From Leishmania infantum JPCM5 (taxonomy: Eukaryota > Euglenozoa > Kinetoplastea > Trypanosomatida > Trypanosomatidae), in contig NC_009387.2 of the NCBI RefSeq assembly GCF_000002875.2, positions 186,001 through 250,000 on the forward strand: 64,000 nt of DNA, written 5' to 3'. The notes under the pieces were generated by a model, which did no database searches, was not told the origin of the DNA, and worked only from the letters and a program-made list of their open reading frames with translations. The position numbers were made by a program, and so were the translations under genes. Each line of letters opens with the position of its first letter. Position 1 is the first letter of the stretch. Below, piece by piece: positions 30,522 through 40,500 of this stretch.

Positions 30522-30580
30522 CTGCAAAGTATGATAACCCACGGCAAGTGTCGAAAACAAAAAAAAAACTGGAGAAAGAG
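30522..30580 (-). promoter_or_regulatory. Possible spliced-leader acceptor for the 1125-aa protein
   Basis: On the minus strand a T-rich tract (about 30580-30553) is followed by TACTTTGCAG, with the AG at 30523-30522, 9 bases before ATG 30512. Another AG lies inside the tract (CTCCAG), so the exact site is uncertain. Confidence 0.4.
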
Positions 30581-30599
30581 TCGGCGGAGCACGGTCAGA

Positions 30600-30714
30600 C
30601 GTGTGTGTGCGTGTGTGCGTGTGTGCGTGTGTGTGTGCGTGTGTGCGTGTGTGTGCGTGTGTGCGTGTGTGCGTGTGTGTGTGCGTGTGTGCGTGTGTGT
30701 GTGCGTGTGTGTGA
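30600..30714. repeat. GT/GC-rich tandem repeat (GTGTGTGC variants)
   Basis: About 115 bases alternate purine and pyrimidine, built from GTGTGTGCGTGTGTGC-type units. The repeat lies just upstream of the 1125-aa gene and yields spurious His/Thr/Ala-rich frames. Such alternating tracts can adopt Z-DNA. Confidence 0.9.
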
Positions 30715-31224
30715 TCACAATGCACTTCACCCGCCTGTGTCTCTTTCAGGGCGTCGGTCTGTGTCTGTGTCTGTGCGTCTGTGTCGTGCCGCCATGTATA
30801 CAGTATCAGCATACATATATATGTGTGTGCACATCGACATAGACAGCTGCACACACACACACCCTATGCGTCCGCGCCCGCGCCTGTGCCTTTGCCTGTG
30901 TCGTGTTGCACTGCCATGCGTACGCATGTGTATGCGTGTATGTCCATCCGTCCGTCTCTTGACACGGTCCGGTGGACGCGTGGAGGAAGAGAGAGACGAG
31001 AAGAATGGAGGATCAGCGTCCAAGACACACACACACGGTGTGACGACATCCGCGCAAGCGCCATCGATTCTCTTCGGGTAGTAAGGCCGTGAGACATACA
31101 GAGATAGAGAGACACCGAGTCGATGGGGCACATGAGGAAAACAGGGAAGCGCACTTATCGCTGGCAACGGACGGCACGGGAGGAAGAGGGGCACAGGGGG
31201 CAGGGGGCCCGTCTCAGCACGCAA
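30715..31224. other. Intergenic DNA between glycerate kinase and the 1125-aa gene
   Basis: GT/GTCT-rich spacer that should contain the glycerate kinase 3'-UTR. No gene-like frame was found. Confidence 0.5.
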
Positions 31225-34074
31225 CTACAGACAGCTCCGCGCATGCCTGCCACACGCATCCACGCTTGCCTCTTGCGCGCTTGTCACGCGCCTCACTGAC
31301 TCTTCGAGTAAGTGCGCCACTGCGGAAACAACGCACGCGTACGGCTGCTGCATCGCCGCCGGCACAGGGAACAGCGTCGGCGTAAGCGGCAGCACCGTCA
31401 CACGCGGCACACAGTACGCCGAGAGCAAGTACTTCAAGCCTTGATCGTCCTCCGGGGCAGAAGAGGACTCGCCGCACGCGCGCCAAAACGCCGACGACTG
31501 CATCAAGTCCTGCAAATACATATGCAGGCGTGTGTCATCAGCGTTGGCGCCGTCTGCTTCCCGAAGCGTCGACGTCGCAGCAGCAGTCGCCACGCAGCGA
31601 TTGGGGATGTGTAGCGGGAGTAGAGTCGTGCACACGGCTTGCAGCGCAGCGGACTGCAAGTGCGTGTAGTCGCCAAAGCCGCAGCGGCCGCACACGACGA
31701 CCACGTCGGTGATACAGCGGCAGCCGCGCCTTTCGCTCCAGGCCGCCGCAGCCTCCCCCACGTCGTCACAGTAGTGGTGCCACAAGCGGTATGCGTTGGC
31801 CACCGTGCACATCTCCAGCAGCCGGCCCACCGTCTTGTGCGACAGAATTGTCTGCTCGTCGAAGGAGCCCTCGCCTGACACGACGACATCGCAGGTGTGG
31901 AACAGACATCCGCGCGGGCATCGCAGGGGGAACGCCGTTGGCTGTCCAGAAACGTGCGCGGACCATTCTGCCGGCACCGGAAGCGCGTCATCACTGCGCT
32001 GTCCGCCGCGCTTCTCCGCCGCGGTTGCCGCAGCCCGCCTTAATGAAACACTGTCCTCACTTCTCAGCAGCTGCGCGACTTGCGGGGTCTCATAAAGGCC
32101 AAGCAGACCGCCAACCACGTCCGCCCCAGGCACGTAGCGCGCCAGCAGCAGATAGCGGAAGAACCCGCTCATGCCCCCTGCGCCCCCACCGCCTCGGCGG
32201 TATAGCAGATCCTCCAGCACCGCCGCCTCTGCCACACTATCTCCCTTATCCGAACCAACGGCCATGTGCCTAGCCTCCCCCGCGGCATGTTGCGCGTGGG
32301 CCGCCGAAGCCGCATCCACAGCGGCAAGGGGCCGCCACACGCTCGCCACGATGCGTGCGGAAGCGTGCCGCATGCCCGCCTCTAGCGAGTCCAGCATCTG
32401 CTGCTGCGCCGCAGAGGTGACGGTGCCGACCGCCGCATCCTCGGCAGCTTCTACCCCTGCACTGTCCGCATGCGCTCCAGCAGGAGGTGTACCGGCAGCT
32501 GTGGCAGGTGACAACGGAGCAGCGGCGTGTGGCGCGGCGCACTTCTGTGGTCCAAAGGCATACGTTGCCCCGCGCGCACCAACAAGCGTGTTGTCCACGT
32601 CGCAGATCAAGCACACCTCCGTGATGTAGCACGCGCGCGCAGGCGACAGTGAAGAGTGCGGCGGTGGTGCGGCATGCGCATCATCGCCTCCCGTACCCGT
32701 CTCGGTAGGTGGCGTCGCTGCTTCAGGCAGGTATGGAAAGATGCACTGCATCTCTGCGCCGATGCAGACGCGGGTGACGTGGGCCAAGTCCTCGCCACGG
32801 AAGGGTCTCGCGAGGCGCACCCCCGCGCCGTCGTCAACATGAGTCGGAGCTGCATGAGCATCTGGCACCGCCGTCGATGCGCGCGCGCGTCGGGCACCGT
32901 CGTGACCACAGTCCGTCGCGCGGGCGTGGGCAGCATCCACAAAGACCTCCAGCCCCAGCGCCTGCAGTGCACCGAGTCCGCCATCGTTGGTGGAGCTCCC
33001 GCCGATGCCCAGGAACAGGCGCACACCCCCGCAGCTACCCGGCGCGCTGTCCAGGGAAGGCGTTTTCGAGGCCACGTCTGCCTCCGCTTGTACATGAGCA
33101 GCCTCAGCCATGTAGGCCAACGCGTAGCGGATAAGCTCACCTACACCGTAGCTGGTCGTGCGGCCTGGGTGTCGGTCTTGTGGACGCGCGATGCGCGTCA
33201 GCCCAGCCGCCTCTGCCATCTCAACGACAAGCACGCGTCTCTCCACATCACAGGCGAAGGACACCCTGCGGGAAGCTGGTGCGGCGCTTCGTGCACCACC
33301 GGTGTCCGTCGTGATCGCGGCACCGAGGGGGCCTGTGATCGGGACGGACGCTGGAACGTATACACGCTGCAGGCGCAACGCGCCGCCCGACGGTGACAGG
33401 TTGGGCATGGTGCCCCACGTCATGCTCGCGTGCGTTGAGGCGTAGGTGACGCTGTCTAGCAGACCGGCGCCACCGTCGCTCATTGGGGTGTGCAGAAACC
33501 GCACCGCGTCTGCTGGGAGGACAGAAGGGTGCTGCGCAGAAAGCAAGCTTGCGGCCAGCGGCGGTACCACCAGATGCAGCGGTGAAGACGTGGGCGATGG
33601 CACCGACACCTCCTCCGACGGCGCCGTGACTGCTGGAAGTACGTGTGACTGCGCCGTTGCGGAGCTGCGCGTCTTGGCCCAGGCCTGCCAGTAACCCTTC
33701 TCCACCGCCTCACCGACTTTGTCTGAGGGGAGGGTGCCCTTGAAGGTGTCGCAGGCACACAGCACGTGCAGCGGAGAGGCGCCGTCGCCGTGGCGGTGAG
33801 AGTGGTGGAGTTGTCCAAGATGCGGTATCGCGGCCGACAGCGCCGATATTCGAAGCGGCGGTTGCACTGGACGATGCGGGTGCGGAGCGTCCTGACGCGC
33901 TTCATGGCGCTTGGGCGCAGGACTTCGTGGGACTGGCGAGGCGATGGAGCGAGTGGCAGCGGACGCCGCAGCAGCAGCGGCGCCAGGTGACGGAGGCATC
34001 GAGGACGATGCCTCCAGAGTTACCGATACGGGCTGCTGTATCGCTGATGATGCTCTCGCGCAGCCTGTTGGCAT
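31225..34074 (-). CDS. Glycerate kinase (GlxK/GckA type), enlarged by low-complexity insertions (949 aa)
   Basis: The enzyme phosphorylates D-glycerate with ATP (to 2- or 3-phosphoglycerate), feeding glycolysis. Family motifs appear in order: CDTFKGTLPSDKV (residues 108-120), PMSDGGAGLLDS (197-208), ITGPLGAAI (246-254), TTSYGVGELI (306-315), LFLGIGGSSTNDGGLGALQA (353-372), CDVDNTLVGARGATYAFGPQ (491-510), a GAGGMSGFFRYLL glycine-rich segment (631-643) and VVSGEGSFDEQT (731-742). Bacterial members are about 380 aa. The excess is a disordered N-terminus of about 100 residues, insertions rich in Ala, His and Pro, and a C-terminal extension of about 200 residues. ATG 34074 is the first in frame, and the stop is TAG 31225. 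The protein ends in SCL, which only weakly resembles a peroxisomal/glycosomal PTS1. The function is well supported and the location is open. Confidence 0.88.
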   Translation of the reverse strand: MPTGCARASSAIQQPVSVTLEASSSMPPSPGAAAAAASAATRSIASPVPRSPAPKRHEARQDAPHPHRPVQPPLRISALSAAIPHLGQLHHSHRHGDGASPLHVLCACDTFKGTLPSDKVGEAVEKGYWQAWAKTRSSATAQSHVLPAVTAPSEEVSVPSPTSSPLHLVVPPLAASLLSAQHPSVLPADAVRFLHTPMSDGGAGLLDSVTYASTHASMTWGTMPNLSPSGGALRLQRVYVPASVPITGPLGAAITTDTGGARSAAPASRRVSFACDVERRVLVVEMAEAAGLTRIARPQDRHPGRTTSYGVGELIRYALAYMAEAAHVQAEADVASKTPSLDSAPGSCGGVRLFLGIGGSSTNDGGLGALQALGLEVFVDAAHARATDCGHDGARRARASTAVPDAHAAPTHVDDGAGVRLARPFRGEDLAHVTRVCIGAEMQCIFPYLPEAATPPTETGTGGDDAHAAPPPHSSLSPARACYITEVCLICDVDNTLVGARGATYAFGPQKCAAPHAAAPLSPATAAGTPPAGAHADSAGVEAAEDAAVGTVTSAAQQQMLDSLEAGMRHASARIVASVWRPLAAVDAASAAHAQHAAGEARHMAVGSDKGDSVAEAAVLEDLLYRRGGGGAGGMSGFFRYLLLARYVPGADVVGGLLGLYETPQVAQLLRSEDSVSLRRAAATAAEKRGGQRSDDALPVPAEWSAHVSGQPTAFPLRCPRGCLFHTCDVVVSGEGSFDEQTILSHKTVGRLLEMCTVANAYRLWHHYCDDVGEAAAAWSERRGCRCITDVVVVCGRCGFGDYTHLQSAALQAVCTTLLPLHIPNRCVATAAATSTLREADGANADDTRLHMYLQDLMQSSAFWRACGESSSAPEDDQGLKYLLSAYCVPRVTVLPLTPTLFPVPAAMQQPYACVVSAVAHLLEESVRRVTSAQEASVDACGRHARSCL

Positions 34075-35429
34075 GGTTCATTGGTGTCTATGCCTCTTCA
34101 AAATGAAGAAGACGTATGCGCGTGTGCGTGGGGCGGGCGAGAGCGGGGCAGAGGTGCAGGAGCACCGTCGATGAGAGAGAGAAAGACACACACACACACA
34201 CACAAGTGGTAGGGCGCCTGTCGATGTGCGTAAGAGGAAGGATGTGTGCAACGATGCGTGCTATAGTTTGGGCCTGCTCACCGAAGCACGCACGCCTGCT
34301 GGCAAAGTCGGGTGCTGCACAGTGAAGTGTTGCCATGGCGCTGCAGGCAGATAGGCAGAGAAGGGAGACGATATGAGGCTTGGATAGCTCTTACTCGTTT
34401 CTGTTCACGAAAGCGAACGGCGGATCGGCCGCGCGGTGATGTGATAGCTGCCGAGCGAGCATCACCGCGCCACCTCGGGTTTCGGAAAAGACTCCGTGCG
34501 GGAGACGCTACCACGACACGCACGTCACGAGGCGAGTGATGGCGGCATCCACATATGCGCAGAAACAGAGGGAGAAGGAAGCAGGAGCCAAAACAGCTCA
34601 TCACGCACGCATGCGGGTCGTGGAGGGCCTCTACACGGGTGTGTGCGTGTCTGTGCACGGCAGCAAACAGCACGCACACCCACGCAGAGGCGGATCGGAA
34701 GAAGTGGACGGAGCGTCTCAACAGGACGCAAACAGCAGGAAGGGAAACGAGAGGTGAGATGCGCAGCCTCGTGCAGCAGTGACACGGAAACAAATAACGA
34801 GTCTGTGCGTCTCGCCCTGCACGGGTCTGTCTGCCTGCTTGTGTATCCGTGCAAATTAAGAGAGAGACAGAGACCCGTCCGCATTCAGAGCGTCTGTGAA
34901 CAAGAGGAGAGCAGGTGGTGGCGGTGGTCTTTGTGACCCCGTCATGCACGACTGGATCGTCTCCACGCCGCGCGATCTTCCCCAGAGCGCACACCTACCC
35001 ATCCACACACACACACATACACCTTTTCCAAGACATGCACCCCACATGGAGACAGCGACGACACTCAGGCCCGCCGTCGTTCATGTGACGCCACTGACAG
35101 AGGCAGACACACATGCACATATATATATATATATACATGCACAGAAGGGTATCCAATGAATATATATGTATGCATGTTCCGAAGGACGGAGAGAAGAGTG
35201 CAGCCCTTCGTATCAAGCGGCGACGCATGTGGAGTGCATGTGCGTGAGTACGCAAGACCGCAAGATCAAGCAAGCAAGCAAGCAGCAGCAGCAGCGGCAG
35301 CGGCGGCGAGGGAAACAGGAAGGGCGGATGAGAGCAGGCGGTTGTTTGCACACGTGTTCGGACGTGGGTGCGCGACAAGTAAGAGGCAGAGAAACGGGCA
35401 CGCACCCTTGATGCTGCCCGGCGGGCACC
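34075..35429. other. Intergenic DNA, no gene seen
   Basis: Spacer containing a CA tract at about 34187-34204 and a TA run at 35119-35135. No conserved reading frame was seen. It includes the 5'-UTR of glycerate kinase and the 3'-UTR of the 170-aa gene. Confidence 0.5.
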
Positions 35430-35942
35430 CTAATCCTCGTCCCTGTCCGGCTGCGTGGCGTACGCATCTATCTTCCCCTCACGCAGCGCCTTCTCCAGCT
35501 CTGCCGCCGTGGGCAGCTCTTCGTTCAGCTGCTTCATGGTTGGCAGGCGGGCCTCGACATGGCGCGCTGACGGGGCGTTACCGCCGTCCGCGTCCACCGG
35601 CTGATCGAGAAAGTCGCGCCACTCCTTGACCGCAGCCTCCTGACGCGCCTGCTGCTCCTCTTCTGTGCCGCGCGCGTACGAATTCTTCGCATTCGTGAAG
35701 AGTGGTGCCGTGGACGTGCAGCACGGAGAGAACGCGGAAGTCCGTGTGGTGGTCGCCGTCTCAGCCCTTCGCAGACACGCACCGCGGCGAACGCTCTGAG
35801 CAAGGGAGCGGGGCTGTGGACGCACCGCCCCACCGGCGAGAGCGGAAAAGGGTGTCTCAGTCACCGATGCCAGCCCGGCGTGAAAGGAGCAGACGCGCGA
35901 CGTCTGCGCTCGCGTGGTCATGCGCACTGACGGACGGAGCAT
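35430..35942 (-). CDS. Small protein of unknown function (170 aa), possible mitochondrial targeting
   Basis: Residues 1-80 are rich in Arg, Ser, Ala and Thr with almost no acidic residues (MLRPSVRMTTRAQTSRVCSF), resembling a long mitochondrial presequence. Residues about 90-170 are a charged, helix-prone, acidic domain: EEEQQARQEAAVKEWRDFLD, then LPTMKQLNEELPTAAELEKA, ending in DRDED. The compact change of composition, the strong splice acceptor 12 bases upstream of the ATG and the clean TAG stop support a real gene. I do not recognise the family. A small subunit of a mitochondrial complex is possible, but that is only inference. Confidence 0.7.
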   Translation of the reverse strand: MLRPSVRMTTRAQTSRVCSFHAGLASVTETPFSALAGGAVRPQPRSLAQSVRRGACLRRAETATTTRTSAFSPCCTSTAPLFTNAKNSYARGTEEEQQARQEAAVKEWRDFLDQPVDADGGNAPSARHVEARLPTMKQLNEELPTAAELEKALREGKIDAYATQPDRDED

Positions 35943-35954
35943 CTTGAGAAGAAG

Positions 35955-35966
35955 CTAAAAAAAAAA
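35955..35966 (-). promoter_or_regulatory. Spliced-leader acceptor for the 170-aa gene
   Basis: The minus strand shows a run of ten T ending in AG at 35956-35955, with the ATG at 35942 after 12 bases. This is a textbook trans-splice acceptor. Confidence 0.6.
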
Positions 35967-37542
35967 TTGAGTAGAGAGAGAGAGGCTGATCGGATGTTAG
36001 CAGGGGTAGGCGAAACGTGTGGTACTCTCCGTTATGTATACGCAGCTGCGGTGTACTCGGGAGAAGGGGAGTGGCTTAGCTCACCAACTCTCAGCGGCTG
36101 CAGGTTTGTGCCCGCGCCAGTAGGTGAGGAAGTGAGGAGCGGGGTTTCGTGCAGTAGTTCGGGAATGATGAGCGCTTTCGACACGATGAACGTTGTCGTC
36201 GTTGTCAGGGGGAGGGCAACCGCTGCTGCTGATGCGGATATCACAGACGTAAGGCAAATTCCAAGATAGGAGGGGGGAGAGATCAGCGCGAACCTGTGAA
36301 GGGTGCTGTGTGGAGGGAGGCAGGAGAGAGTGTGGTAGTCGTGTCTGATGTGGCTCCACAGAGTCGTGTATCATCCGCCCGCTCTCCTTGCTCTCCTACA
36401 CGATAATCGTGCCCCCCGATCCACCGAGGGAGGGGGTGGGAGGAGGAGCGCACATGCAGGGATGCACACACACACACTCGCCACCCACCAGACACAAACA
36501 TATGCACCTTCGCAGTCGTGCATGTGCACATGCATGCGCAGCAGGACGGACGCACGGATGGAGAAAGAGAGGCATGCCTGTTCCAGGGTTAGTCAAGGCG
36601 CCACGCATCCATCGCGAAGGCCCCCCCTCTTCCCCCTATCCCCTCGCTCCTTTCTTTGCCTTCTACTCGGTGCCTCCTCCTTTATTGTTCTTGGTGTTGC
36701 TGTTGAATAGTTCGAACATCGGAGTCTGCTCTGCTGTGGGAAGCGGCGTGCTGGCTAGGCGCGCACGCGTGCACGTGCGTGTCGGTGCACACACACACAC
36801 ACAAACGACGTGCCGCCAGCGCCTGCGTCACTTCGCCTGTGCGGAAAAAGAGGGGTTGGTGAGGGGAAAGACACGTCTGAAATTGAATTCTACGACAGCC
36901 TCGCCTCCACTGCAGGTCTCTATTCTCGGCTCTGCCCTGCTCTCGCCGCTGTCCGTGCGGTAAAGCCGTCGCTGGCGGAACCACGCACGGTTGGTGAAGG
37001 GCTTGGGCGCCACGCAACGTGCCCGCAGACCAGCACGCGCACCCACACACAAAACATGCACGTCGCTCGCCTCTCTCTCTCTCTCTGAGGGTGTGGTGCG
37101 GTGGAAGAGCTCACTGGGCACATTGTGGCAGAGAGGGTTTGGCTGAGGAACGGCAACGGTGCAGCGGCCGCGGCGGGTGAAACGGATGGCCCAGCGGAGC
37201 AGGCGTCACGAGAGAGTGTGAGAAATGGAAGGCGAGGTAGAGAGAGGGGAGGAGGGGCGGGGCGGCGGCGGCGGCGGCGCTCTCACGAGGGAGTGGTTAG
37301 GGAGCCGCCCCACCATTGAAGACACAAGCACGTGCAAAGGCCTGGCATACTAGAAGGCAAACAAGAAAGAAGAAAGAGGGCCACAGACGACTTGAGCAAC
37401 GGCGTCACGGCCAACCAGCGGACGGAGCGCAAGGCAGAAACGCGCAGCACTCGCAAGCAGCCATACGTGCACAGAGAAGAGGAGGAGCAGCCGTCGCATA
37501 CATGGAATATATGCCCCCTCCCCCTCCTCGGCACACGCCGTC
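35967..37542. other. Intergenic DNA, no gene seen
   Basis: Spacer with CA tracts (about 36468-36477 and 36788-36803), a (GGC)n run near 37258-37280 and purine-rich DNA. It holds the 3'-UTR of the 2091-aa gene. No supported gene was found. Confidence 0.5.
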
Positions 37543-40500
37543 TTATTCGCCTCCCCGAGCCCAGTCGATCAGCTGACTGGCCACCGGCGCCCGCGAAGAA
37601 CGCAGCTGGCGCTCGGGCATGGATAACGTAGTGGGTGGCAGCACGTCGCCGCTGATGCTGTGCCGGCGGCGATCGCCGTAGCCCGCATGGTGCATTATGG
37701 TGACGTACGTGGGGGAGCGAGAGCGTATACTGTAGGCGCTCTCGGCGCGGCGGAAACTTTGGGTAGAGGCCGCCGTTGCAGCAGCGGTGGCGTTGGTGGC
37801 CGTTGTGATGGTTGCAGTGCAGCCCTTGTGCCGCTTCGCGGGGCTCGCTGACAGAGACGACGAGACGGCAGTTAGCTTCGACACCAGGCGCGAGCGCAGA
37901 TCGACGCGGCGCCGGCGTGGATTGGATGAGGTCTGCTGTGCGGCTGCGGCCGCGCCGGCACCTGCGCCGGAATGAACGGCGTGCACACCGTAAACAGCCG
38001 TGGCTTCAGCAGGGTCGACCACCGTCACGTGGGGGGCGTCTGCCGCGGCACCGCCGCCGTGCCGAGCTGTGCTGACGCGAGTCGCAGGAGTGTCCAAGGT
38101 GGCGTCTCCGGTGGCTCCACTCACCGAGTACATGTTCGACGGTGTGCTGAAGTCCTGGCGAGCAAGGTCGGCAGCCATGCACGCCCGCGCGGCGCCGCGC
38201 GTCGGCGTGCAGCTCTCCAACTCCAGTCCCCATCTGCCTGTGATGTGCCCGTCACTCCACACGAAACCGCTGCCGCAGCCGCTGCGGGCACTGTGGCTGC
38301 CGCTATTAGGGTTCGCCAAGGCGGTGCTGTTGACGCCGAATCGCAGGCGCTCTTCAATGGCCCGGGTGCGGTCTTTCTGCTGGGCAAGTCGTCGCAGCAG
38401 CGCGCGCGAGTCAGCGCCCTCCAACGCGGTCGTTCCTGCTGCGGCACCGCCGTCCGGATGCCTCGCTTCGTTTTCTGGAAGCCCCGGTGCATGCCGTGCA
38501 CTTGCCTTGTGCGGCGGGCGGGCCGAAACGGCTGTCTCACCCTCTGCCCCAGCGTGTCTGCGGTGCCGATGCTGTGGAGGCGACGAGAGGGAAGCGTCGT
38601 GGTCCTTGTCAGCGTCCCGGCTGGAGCTGGCCTTGCTGTCTCGCAGTCGTCCGCGCTGCGTGCCGCTGTCCCGCGCGCTTTTCTGCGTGGTCGTTGGCGG
38701 CGACGGCGCGGCGGCTGGCGCGGCGGCGGCAGCGACCACAAACACCGCCGAGAGCGGCTCTACAAGCTCGCCGCCATCGAGCGCGTGGTCAGATGGGTGC
38801 GACGCTGACATCGTTGTCCCCGTGTCGGCGCGAGTGGTGCCGTGGCTGTTCGACTCCGTCGCGGCCGTCGGTGCCTCGTCATCTGTCTCCTTCGTAGGGA
38901 CGATGGAAGCGGTGGCCGTGGTGTCGAGAGAAGCACGGTTCGCGCCGCTGCAGCGAGTAGCGCGCCCTCCGCCGCTGCCGACACTGCTCGAGCCTCTGGC
39001 AGAGCCGCAGCTGCCAGACCTCAAAGCCGCAGTGTTGCCACGCCTTCCGCTGGCGGCCGTCACAGCAGACGCCGCTGCCGCCTGCGGCTTCTGCCTCGCG
39101 GATAGCCTGCGGGTTGTTGACGGCGTGGCACCCGTCTTGGACTCGCCGTCGGCGCGACCCGCCTGGGCGGCTTTCGTGTTTTGGCGCCCCTTTCCCGGCG
39201 CGCTGTGCAGCCCCATGGTGCGTCGCGGCCGGCCCAGTATGCACATCGATGACGCCGTGCGGGAAGGGCGCATGAATTCCAGCCTCGGTGTCCGCCGCGC
39301 GGTTGACGCCACAGGCGTGCGCGCGGCCACGGCGCTCTTCGGATCCCTTTCGTCTTCTTCCACGTCACTGTCGTACGCGGCGGCCTCCTTGTGTGTCTCG
39401 GCAGAGTCCCTCGTGCTCGCTGTGTGGGCCGCGTTCACCGTCAGGGACGGGTGCCTCGGAGACGTGAGAAACGCGGGCGGATTCTTGCAGACAGCCGACA
39501 CGCGGGCGTGGCTCGACTGCCCTAGCGTGCCGTCCTGCTCTGACGGCGACGGAGGAGTGGATGAGTATGGAGAGAGAGCGGCGGAAGAGATGCGCTGCTT
39601 TTCGGGTGCCTGCGAGGGCGGCGACGGCGCCGCATCGGCTTCAGCTTCCCTCCCCCACTGGACGCGGCGGTAGCCGCTTGAGCCCGGGTGGGTGTGTGTC
39701 CGCTCGAGCGGCGTCGGTGCCGCAGCAGCAGCGTGCGGAGATGGAGCAGGCAAACCACTGTTCCCGTCGCCGTCATGCGGCATGTTGTCGCGGTAGGAAC
39801 TGCTGAGGTCGCCCGTCGGAGGAGAGGCGCTCTGTGCCCGCCTGTCCACCGCATCTGGCGGGCAGGCGGTGACTTCGTGGCTAAAGCTGCGGCTGCGACG
39901 GCGACGTGATATACCGCTGGCGAGACCTTCTTTCATGGGACTGGAGGCCGTGTTGTTCGCCAGTGTGGATAACGACTGCTCGTCAAGAGTTGTGCCATCG
40001 GCGCCATCCCGCTCACTTCCGCGACTGCGCTGCTGAATACTGATGAGCTCTTCAAAACGTGCCTGCAGGTCACGCCACCCTGTCCCGTGGTCGGCGCCCC
40101 AGATGGTCGCCGGGGCTGAGTGGCGACGGCTGAAGTTGCGCATGGGTAGCACGGGCGAGCCTGAAGGAGCGCCCGTGGCAGCTGGGAGGGTGGTGCTCTC
40201 ACCGCTGGGCGCCCCTCTCAACGAGGCGGTGGCGTCAGAGGGGAAGCCCTGCCGGTCTCCTCCGCTAACGGGTCGGCGCCGGCAACACCAGCTCGTGGCA
40301 GATGGGCAGCTGCCGCACGAGCACCCCTCGCCGCCGTCGCGGTGCAGCGAGGCGCTAGAGCGGCCGCGTCGGTGCAGCAACATCGCTCTGCCGTAGCGCG
40401 CCAGGCGTGCTTCGTAGGCAGCGTCCGCCGCGGCCCCATCGGCTGAGTCATCGCCCCAATCAAGCTCCTCCTCGTCTATCGTCTCGCCGGCGGCGTTGGC

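Noticed and set aside
30600..30714. CRISPR-like or satellite array
   Set aside because: The units are simple GT/GC dinucleotide variants without spacers. It is a microsatellite.
30513..30860. N-terminal extension of the 1125-aa protein into a His/Thr repeat
   Set aside because: The (THTHA)n sequence is a translation of the GT/GC microsatellite, and a splice acceptor lies between it and ATG 30512.
38000..39673. A 557-codon plus-strand open frame
   Set aside because: It is entirely inside the 2091-aa minus-strand gene, Ala/Ser/Arg/Leu-rich, and best explained as its shadow.
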